6,115 nucleotides of DNA from Pseudomonadota bacterium. Lineage in GTDB: Bacteria; Pseudomonadota; Gammaproteobacteria; Burkholderiales; Burkholderiaceae_D. The position numbers were made by a program, and so were the translations under genes. Location of the stretch: assembly GCA_023391395.1 (NCBI GenBank), contig JAEWBA010000396.1:1-6115 (forward strand), written 5' to 3'. The notes beneath the pieces were generated by a model, which had not been told where the DNA came from, made no database searches, and saw only the letters and a program-made list of their open reading frames with translations. The number at the start of each line of letters is the position of its first letter. Within the stretch, counting starts at the first letter, position 1. Positions 1 through 4,856 of the stretch are shown here, piece by piece.

Positions 1-1188
1 GTCGTGGACTTGCCAGTCGAAGGGCACCATGGCCACCATCACGCCCGTCAGGCCGCCGAGCACGAAGATGAACAGAAAACCGAGGATGAACAGGAGCGGC
101 GTTTCCAGGCGCGGCTTGCCGCTCCATAGCGTGGCGAGCCAGGCGAACACCTGTATGCCGGTGGGCACCGCCACCGCCATGCTGGCGGCAGAAAAAAAGG
201 CCAGCGACAAGAGTGGAATGCCCACCGTGAACATGTGATGCACCCACAGGCCGAAGCTGAGAAAGCCGGTGCCGATCACCGCCAGCACCACCCAGGGATA
301 GCCGGCGATGGGCTTTTGCACGAAGGTGGGCAGGATGGTCGTCACCAGTCCGGCGGCCGGCAGGAAGATGATGTACACCTCGGGATGGCCGTAGATCCAG
401 AACAGGTGCTGCCACAACAACGGATCGCCGCCGCGCGCCACGTCGTAGAAAGGGAGGCCGAAGGCGCGCTCGAGTTCCAGCAGGATGCTGGCCAGGATCA
501 GCGGCGGAAAGCCGAACACGATCATGAAAGCCATGACCAGGATGTACCAGGCGTAGGCCGGCATGCGGTGCAGGGCCATGCCGGGCGTGCGGGTCTTGAG
601 GATGGAGACGATCAGTTCGACGCCGGCCGCCACCGCCGAAATCTCGGCGAAGGTGACGCCCAGCAGCCAGAAGTCGGTGTTCGGCCCGGGCGAGAAGGTG
701 GCATCGTTGAGCGGCACGTACATGAACCAGCCGCCGTCCGGCACCGCCCCAAACAGGAAGCTGGAAAACAGCAGCAGGCCGCCGAACAAATAGCACCAGT
801 AGCCAAAGGCCGACAGGCGCGGGTAGATCATGTCGCGCGCGCCCAGCATCTTGGGGATCAGATAGACCGCGAAGCCTTCCATGATGGGCACCGCGAAAAA
901 GAACATCATGGTGGTGCCGTGCATGGTGAAAGCTTCGGCGTATTCCCTGTGGTCGAGCAGGGTGTTTCCGGGGAAGGCGAGCTGACTGCGAATGAGCATG
1001 GCCAGCACGCCGCCGACCAGGAAGAACACGAAGCCGGTCACGATGAAGCGCAGGCCGATGGTACTGTGGTTCACCGCGCGCAGCGCGCCCAGGCCGCGCT
1101 CGTTGCCCCAGATGCGATGCAGGCGCTCGCGCAATGCGCTGCGCTCGGCGGCGCTGTCACCTGCTGCAGCCGAGGAGGCGTCGCTCAT
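1..1188 (-). CDS. ctaD: Heme-copper (cytochrome c) oxidase subunit I, C-terminus beyond window
   Basis: This is the catalytic subunit of a terminal oxidase: it takes electrons from the CuA subunit through heme a to the heme a3-CuB site and reduces O2 in the cytoplasmic membrane. 396 codons are visible, and the frame is open at the window edge. Start ATG at 1188 overlaps the TGA of subunit II as ATGA, with GAGG 7 bases upstream. Visible ligands are heme a His90 (in TMHGTTMMFF), CuB His268 with the cross-linking Tyr272 and Glu270 (WIYGHPEVY), and CuB His317-His318 (HHMFTVG). The heme a3 and second heme a histidines should lie 7-9 residues past the edge, since the last residues, VHD, match bovine H368-D369. 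Divergent points: the K-channel lysine is Gln346 (PTGIQVF), and the bovine D-channel Asn80/98/99 positions are Val108, Ser126 and Ala127; the entry Asp119 is kept. The family call is firm; ctaD is a family-level symbol. Confidence 0.96.
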   Translation of the reverse strand, partial: MSDASSAAAGDSAAERSALRERLHRIWGNERGLGALRAVNHSTIGLRFIVTGFVFFLVGGVLAMLIRSQLAFPGNTLLDHREYAEAFTMHGTTMMFFFAVPIMEGFAVYLIPKMLGARDMIYPRLSAFGYWCYLFGGLLLFSSFLFGAVPDGGWFMYVPLNDATFSPGPNTDFWLLGVTFAEISAVAAGVELIVSILKTRTPGMALHRMPAYAWYILVMAFMIVFGFPPLILASILLELERAFGLPFYDVARGGDPLLWQHLFWIYGHPEVYIIFLPAAGLVTTILPTFVQKPIAGYPWVVLAVIGTGFLSFGLWVHHMFTVGIPLLSLAFFSAASMAVAVPTGIQVFAWLATLWSGKPRLETPLLFILGFLFIFVLGGLTGVMVAMVPFDWQVHD

Positions 1189-2213
1189 TTCAGGCCCTCG
1201 AGGTATTCGACGAGCGCGTGCAGCGCATTCTCGTCCAGGTAAGGGTGGGAGGGCATGCCGCTGCCCGGCTTGATGTCTTGGCTGTGGGTGATCAGTGCCA
1301 TCATATTGTCGCGGTTGTTGTACAGCGTGCCGGCAGCCAGGAAATTCCTGCCAGCGACATGGGTGAGGTCCGGCCCTGGCTGCGTGGCGCTGCTATGGCC
1401 ACGCACGCTGTGGCAAACCATGCAGTAGGTGGCAAACATCTTGCGGCCACGCTTGGCCAGCCGGGAGTTCGGTTCGCCGGCCGGCATGCGCTGGGCGGCC
1501 AGCCATGCGGTGTGCTCCTCCGGGGTTTGCGCCACCACATGGAGCGCCATGCGGGCGTGCTGGGCGCCGCAGAACTCCGCGCACTGGCCGCGATACATGC
1601 CGGGCCGGTCGGCATGCAGAACGATGCGGTTGCTGCGGCCGGGAACCAGGTCCATCTTGCCGGCCAAGTTGGGCACCCACAGGCTGTGGATCACGTCCTG
1701 ACTGCGCAGGGATACCACCACCGGTCTGCCGGCCGGAATGCGAATCTCGTTGGCGGAGGCGATGAGCGCGCCGCCCGGCCCGAGGTAATTCACTTCCCAC
1801 CACCAGCGATGGGCGACTACCTCGATTTCCGGCGTCGCGCCAGCTTGCGCGCGCAAATTGCCCATGGCATGGGTGCCGTACACCAGCAGGGCGCTCAATA
1901 CCACGGCCGGAAATGCCAGGCCGCCTATTCCTATCCAAAGATTGGCTGCCGGCGCACTCGCGCCGGCCGGGCGCAGGAAGGCGTACAGAGCCAGCGCCAT
2001 GACCAGCAACAGAATGAACGCGGCGCCCCAGAACATGGCCCAACTGATATTGGCAATGGCCTGGGCTTGCGGTCCCTGCGGATCGAGCGCCGACTGGATT
2101 CCGGCGCAACCCGCCAGCAGCCCGGCTGCCGCCGCAAGGACAATGGGGGCAGCCCTGCGGGTCTGGTTCTTGCTGCCGGTCTTGTTCGGCTGGGGCGTGT
2201 TCCGCATCGGCAT
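1185..2213 (-). CDS. ctaC: Cytochrome c oxidase subunit II with fused cytochrome c (caa3 type), lipoprotein
   Basis: This subunit accepts electrons from cytochrome c or a donor and passes them to subunit I. With ATG at 2213 it has 342 residues. Domain order: a lipoprotein signal with lipobox LAGC (Cys36), two membrane helices (about 57-80 and 92-112), the WWWEV-containing cupredoxin domain with a complete CuA site (His176, Cys211, Glu213, Cys215, His219, Met222), then a cytochrome c domain with heme motif CMVCH (264-268) and probable axial Met320 in GSGMPS. The TM2 glutamate and tryptophan usual in subunit II (E..WT..P) are replaced by Gly95 and Gly98 before Pro102. The start is uncertain. 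ATG 2213 or 2207 gives a normal lipoprotein leader but has no clear Shine-Dalgarno. In-frame ATG 2294 (or GTG 2303) has a better ribosome site but adds about 27-30 residues. It is translationally coupled to subunit I. Export and lipidation are inferred from the leader. Confidence 0.95.
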   Translation of the reverse strand: MPMRNTPQPNKTGSKNQTRRAAPIVLAAAAGLLAGCAGIQSALDPQGPQAQAIANISWAMFWGAAFILLLVMALALYAFLRPAGASAPAANLWIGIGGLAFPAVVLSALLVYGTHAMGNLRAQAGATPEIEVVAHRWWWEVNYLGPGGALIASANEIRIPAGRPVVVSLRSQDVIHSLWVPNLAGKMDLVPGRSNRIVLHADRPGMYRGQCAEFCGAQHARMALHVVAQTPEEHTAWLAAQRMPAGEPNSRLAKRGRKMFATYCMVCHSVRGHSSATQPGPDLTHVAGRNFLAAGTLYNNRDNMMALITHSQDIKPGSGMPSHPYLDENALHALVEYLEGLK

Positions 2214-2302
2214 CGGGTACTTGTTGAATGTGGGGAATCCCGCTGCGATGAGCCGGACGGCATGGCATGCCGGCGCCGCACATGCAACCCGCATGCCGGG
2301 CA

Positions 2303-2309
2303 CCCTCCC
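2303..2309 (-). promoter_or_regulatory. Possible ribosome binding site GGGAGGG for an upstream start of subunit II
   Basis: On the minus strand GGGAGGG lies 8 bases before ATG 2294, which is in frame with the subunit II gene. If used, translation would start 27 codons before the start chosen here, giving an N-terminus of more than 60 residues ahead of the lipobox. That would be unusually long for a lipoprotein leader, and only about 40 bases would then separate it from the divergent gene at 2334. I therefore list it as an alternative only. Confidence 0.3.
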
Positions 2310-2333
2310 ACCGCGCTAAGGGAAAAGACCGCC

Positions 2334-2759
2334 ATGAGCATTGCGCTGTTCCTGCATATCGTTTTTCTCTTGATCTGGTCGGCCGCCCTGATGGTGTTTC
2401 CGCACCTGCTGGCCGAACAGCTTGCCGAGCACGACCGCGCCGATCTCCATCGGGCGACCCGCATGCAGCATGCGCTGTATGCCTATGTCATGACGCCCAG
2501 CGCCTTGCTGGCGGTGGTCCTGGGCGTCTGGCTGATCTTCGAGCGTGGCTTCGGCGGCGGCTGGCTGCAGGTCAAGCTCGCCCTGGTGCTGCTGATGGTG
2601 TTCTTCCATGTCTATTGCGGCACCCTGATGGGGCGCCACAAGGAAGAAGGGCCGCCACAGGGCGCGACGGGCCGACGGCGCCTGTACCGCGCCTTGCCGC
2701 TTCTGCCCGCTCTCCTGATCACCGGCGTAGTGAGCCTGGTAGTGGCCAAGCCCTTCTAG
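2334..2759 (+). CDS. CopD/HemJ-like four-helix membrane protein
   Basis: This 141-residue integral membrane protein resembles the CopD/HemJ group. HemJ members oxidise protoporphyrinogen IX in heme synthesis; CopD members are linked to copper uptake. The function here is not decided by sequence. Four hydrophobic segments lie at about 2-26, 49-70, 76-98 and 118-138. Helix 1 carries His8 and the IW/FPHLL pattern (Trp15, Pro23-His24), helix 3 has a VKLALVLL segment with Lys81 and His92, and a basic loop (RRRLYRAL) precedes helix 4. These placements match the conserved His and Lys of HemJ-like proteins. ATG 2334 is preceded by AAGGGA at 2318-2323 (10-base spacing). It diverges from the caa3 oxidase genes, which supports a role in heme or copper supply to that oxidase; this is inference. 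The end is 18 bases from the end of the convergent DUF2231 gene. Confidence 0.8.
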   Translation: MSIALFLHIVFLLIWSAALMVFPHLLAEQLAEHDRADLHRATRMQHALYAYVMTPSALLAVVLGVWLIFERGFGGGWLQVKLALVLLMVFFHVYCGTLMGRHKEEGPPQGATGRRRLYRALPLLPALLITGVVSLVVAKPF

Positions 2760-2777
2760 GCCGGAGGATTTGCGCCC

Positions 2778-3260
2778 TTATTCCTCTTCTTCCTCGCCGG
2801 TGCCGACATTGTGTTCGAACACCAGTTTGCCGCCCAACCAGCCGGCTAATCCCAGCGCCACCGCGCCCACCGCCGAGAGGAATATCCCCCATGGAAGCAA
2901 GGCTGCCGCCGGATCGGGCACGCGCAACCACCAATTGGCGGCGGTCAATGCGAGCATCATGACGGCTCCGAGAAAGTGGCTCCAGCTGGTGACATGGCTG
3001 CGGATCTCGCGCACCAGCAGGAAGTCCAGGGTGCCGGCCAGCGCTGCCAGCACACCCATCAGCAGGCCGGCGCCGATCACCCATAGCGACACGCGCGCCC
3101 AGAACGGATCGCCGGTCCACCAATAGGCAAGGTCGGAACCCAGGCCGCCCGAGAGATAGGCGATGGGGAAGGTGACCAGCATGGGATGGATCGGATGGCC
3201 CGCCACGGCCACGTAGCTGGGAGTACTTTTCGGCGGATGCGCGAGGAGCGGGTTTTTCAT
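2778..3260 (-). CDS. DUF2231-family four-helix membrane protein
   Basis: This is a predicted inner-membrane protein of unknown function, 160 residues from ATG 3260. It begins with the family-typical motif GHPIHPMLVTFPIA (His22 and His25), which resembles a metal- or heme-ligand arrangement, followed by four hydrophobic segments at about 27-48, 53-77, 91-112 and 121-142. A GTLDF segment (Asp79) and histidines at 89 and 95 lie between helices 2 and 3. The C-terminus ends in five glutamates. An upstream in-frame ATG at 3308 would add 16 residues; neither start has a strong Shine-Dalgarno, and I prefer 3260 because it sits just before the conserved MKNPLLAHP-type beginning. DUF2231 proteins often sit near respiratory or redox genes, so a link to the adjacent oxidase is plausible but unproven. 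Confidence 0.85.
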   Translation of the reverse strand: MKNPLLAHPPKSTPSYVAVAGHPIHPMLVTFPIAYLSGGLGSDLAYWWTGDPFWARVSLWVIGAGLLMGVLAALAGTLDFLLVREIRSHVTSWSHFLGAVMMLALTAANWWLRVPDPAAALLPWGIFLSAVGAVALGLAGWLGGKLVFEHNVGTGEEEEE

Positions 3261-3360
3261 GTGCTCGAGGAAAGCGCCAGTGTGAAGGAATTGAATGACA
3301 GACTGCATTCATCCCGCGGTGTTCCGCAGATTGCAATGGTTCCCTGTCGCCATGTAAATC

Positions 3361-3382
3361 CCGCCGCGCGGCGGTAGTTTTT
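3361..3382 (+). terminator. Perfect GC palindrome followed by T5, terminator-like rightward
   Basis: CCGCCGCGCGGCGG (3361-3374) is a perfect 14-base palindrome. TAG and then five T (3378-3382) follow on the plus strand, the layout of a short intrinsic terminator for rightward transcription. There is no plus-strand gene directly upstream (the nearest ends at 2759) and the loop would be very small, so it may equally be an operator in front of the DUF2231 gene. On the minus strand no T run follows it. Confidence 0.3.
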
Positions 3383-3390
3383 ATCAAGCC

Positions 3391-3406
3391 AGCCGGGCGC
3401 CCGGCT
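3391..3406. repeat. 16-base perfect palindrome
   Basis: AGCCGGGCGCCCGGCT reads the same on both strands. It lies 16 bases to the right of the 14-base palindrome, and a shorter hairpin follows at 3415-3428 (GGCGA, loop, TCGCC). CAAGCC at 3385-3390 can alternatively pair with GGCTTG at 3403-3408. The cluster sits between the DUF2231 start and the GH15 gene remnant, which are divergent, so a regulator site or a transcript-end structure are both possible. Confidence 0.5.
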
Positions 3407-3471
3407 TGCCGGCAGGCGAGGTTTCGCCGTCGGTGGCGATGTGACATGCATCCTGCGTTCGTCGCGGCCCC

Positions 3472-3543
3472 ATGAAGACGCACGCCTATCCTCCCATCGC
3501 GGACTATGCCTTGCTCAGCGATTGCCATTGCAATGCGCTGGTG
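3472..3543 (+). pseudogene. 5' remnant of a GH15-family (glucoamylase/trehalase-type) gene
   Basis: From ATG 3472 the plus strand encodes MKTHAYPPIADYALLSDCHC followed by NALV. This matches the conserved beginning of GH15 glycosidases (typically I.DYALIGDCHTAALVSRDGSIDW). These enzymes hydrolyse alpha-glucosides such as starch fragments or trehalose and are usually around 600 residues. Here the resemblance stops after Val24 (3541-3543). Where SRDG is expected the frame reads PRPGR and ends at TGA 3559-3561. The bases after about 3544 belong to the oppositely oriented SDR remnant. About 95 percent of the gene, including the whole catalytic domain, is missing, so it cannot make an enzyme. No good ribosome site is visible. 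The stretch is short, but the fit to the family start is distinctive. Confidence 0.72.
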
Positions 3544-3547
3544 CCGC

Positions 3548-3903
3548 GCCCAGGTAGGTGACACGGTTGGCGCGCTCGAAGTCCTCCGGCGCAATCCGAT
3601 CGAAGGGGCAGAAGATCGTTGCCATGGCATTGTTGACCCACACATCGATGGCCCGCGCTCCCGTTCCACCCGTTCGGCCGCGGCCTCGACCTGCGCGCAG
3701 TCGGGGACATCGGTGGGCAGCGCCAGTACTGTAGTGCTCATGGCTTCCAGTTCTCTTCGGGCGTCTTCCAGACGCTCCTGCCCGCGCGCCAGCAGAGCCA
3801 CGCGCCAGCCGCGTCTGGCGAACTCGAGTGCGGTGGCACGGCCGATACCGGCTGAGGCGCCGGTGATGACCACGCAGGGAGAAAGCCTCTCGGTAGAACG
3901 CAT
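3548..3903 (-). pseudogene. Truncated, frameshifted short-chain dehydrogenase/reductase (SDR)
   Basis: An SDR gene starts at ATG 3903 with AAGGA 10 bases upstream. Residues 1-84 are good SDR sequence: the NAD(P)-binding motif TGASAGIG (14-21), a LAR segment after the second strand, and the TDV aspartate (Asp65). At about 3649-3652 one base is missing (GGGCCATC where GGGCCCATC or similar is expected). The protein then continues in the next frame as IDVWVNNAMATIF, with the family NNA motif, up to VTYLG at 3548. After that the homology ends abruptly. The YxxxK catalytic region and the remaining half or more of a roughly 250-330-residue SDR are absent. The break coincides with the GH15 remnant. 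In the original frame translation runs on as nonsense. The substrate of the ancestral enzyme cannot be told. Confidence 0.87.
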
Positions 3904-4067
3904 GGGCGGTTGTCCTTGGCAGATGGAATGTCGCTTGCCAGAGCACCGCGCGCGGGAGCAGTGGTTCGTCGATCGGACTGAGCGCAATTGCTGCCACCAC
4001 CAGCACTCTCCGCTTATCATGGCGCTCATGACGGGTTGAACGCACTGCCCGAAAAGGAGAAAGAACG

Positions 4068-4838
4068 ATGTCAATGCCCGGCAAATCTCGCGGGGGTGCC
4101 TTTCACATGATGTCCGGCCTGCTGAGGCGGGTCGGCATGGCCGAAAAATCGATGTTGTTCCTGGGCGGCTTGTCGCTGATCTTCCTCTACCTCTTTGTCG
4201 AGCTCGCGGCCGAGGTGCTGGAGGGCGACACCCGCGACTTCGACCGCTTCGTGTTGCTGGCCTTGCGCAATCCCGCGAACCTGGCCGATCCGATCGGCCC
4301 GCGCTGGATGGAAGACGTAGTGCGCGATTTCACCGCGCTGGGCAGTTTCTCGGTGCTGGCCACGATTACCGCGACCATCCTCGGCTTCCTGGTATTGACG
4401 CGCAAGCGGCATGCGGCCTGGATGGTGCTGTTTTCGGTGGCGGGCGGCGTCGCGCTTTCCAGTCTCCTGAAATGGGGAATCGGGCGCGCCCGGCCCGATG
4501 TCGTGCCGCATGGGATGGATGTGTACTCGATGAGCTTCCCCAGCGGGCACGCGATGCTCTCGGCGGTGGTCTACCTGACGCTGGGCGCACTGCTCGCGCG
4601 CACCCAGTCCGAGCCGCGCGTGAAGATGTACATCATTGCGGTCGCCGCAGCACTGAGCGTGGTGGTGGGCCTGAGCCGGCTCTATCTGGGTGTGCACTGG
4701 CCGACCGACGTGCTGGGCGGCTGGGCCGGCGGTGCCGCCTGGGCGCTCTTGTGCTGGCTGGCGATGCTGTGGCTGCAGGGCAGAGGCCAGGTCGAGCCGC
4801 CATCCGGCGGCACCGGCGAGGGCGGCAACGGGCGCTGA
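4068..4838 (+). CDS. PAP2-family membrane phosphatase
   Basis: This intact 256-residue membrane phosphatase of the type 2 phosphatidic acid phosphatase family removes phosphate from a lipid phosphate or pyrophosphate. The substrate (phosphatidate, phosphatidylglycerophosphate or undecaprenyl pyrophosphate) is not shown by sequence. All three catalytic motifs are present: K-x6-RP at 135-143, PSGH at 158-161 and SR-x5-H-x3-D at 203-214, with His161 and His210 as expected catalytic residues. Hydrophobic segments lie at about 28-50, 93-111, 117-133, 163-177, 187-202 and 216-236, with an extracytoplasmic-type acidic loop (EGDTRDFDRF) after the first. The C-terminal tail is Gly-rich and hydrophilic. 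ATG 4068 has AAGGAGA at 4054-4060, 7 bases away, a strong ribosome site. It is divergent from the SDR remnant across 164 bases and ends 18 bases before the end of the convergent ThDP-enzyme gene. Confidence 0.95.
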   Translation: MSMPGKSRGGAFHMMSGLLRRVGMAEKSMLFLGGLSLIFLYLFVELAAEVLEGDTRDFDRFVLLALRNPANLADPIGPRWMEDVVRDFTALGSFSVLATITATILGFLVLTRKRHAAWMVLFSVAGGVALSSLLKWGIGRARPDVVPHGMDVYSMSFPSGHAMLSAVVYLTLGALLARTQSEPRVKMYIIAVAAALSVVVGLSRLYLGVHWPTDVLGGWAGGAAWALLCWLAMLWLQGRGQVEPPSGGTGEGGNGR

Positions 4839-4856
4839 AGACGGTGAGGTCGTGTC

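Noticed and set aside
235..1242. Long plus-strand open frame opposite subunit I
   Set aside because: It is the antisense of the oxidase gene. Its translation is His/Gln/Ala/Gly-rich without domain features, as expected opposite a high-GC membrane-protein gene.
2760..2777. Terminator between the convergent CopD-like and DUF2231 genes
   Set aside because: The 18-base gap has no inverted repeat or T run.
3526..3535. CATTGCAATG palindrome close to the deletion junction, with ATTGCAAT also at 3330-3337
   Set aside because: The core is only 8 bases, and the junction lies outside it and inside neither copy. It is within the conserved GH15 codons (CHCNA), so chance is enough.
3988..4020. TTGCTG and TATCAT as a promoter for the PAP2 gene
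   Set aside because: The spacing is 21 bases, too long for a standard sigma-70 promoter, and the matches are weak.
2719..4074. 451-codon minus-strand open frame across the SDR and DUF2231 region
   Set aside because: Only its stretch at about 3652-3903 is SDR-like. The rest is out-of-frame sequence over intergenic DNA and the DUF2231 gene, so it is not one protein.
4796..4811. GCCGCC-ATCC-GGCGGC hairpin near the end of the PAP2 gene
   Set aside because: It lies inside the coding region and has no T tract; the 18-base convergent gap (4839-4856) holds no terminator either.
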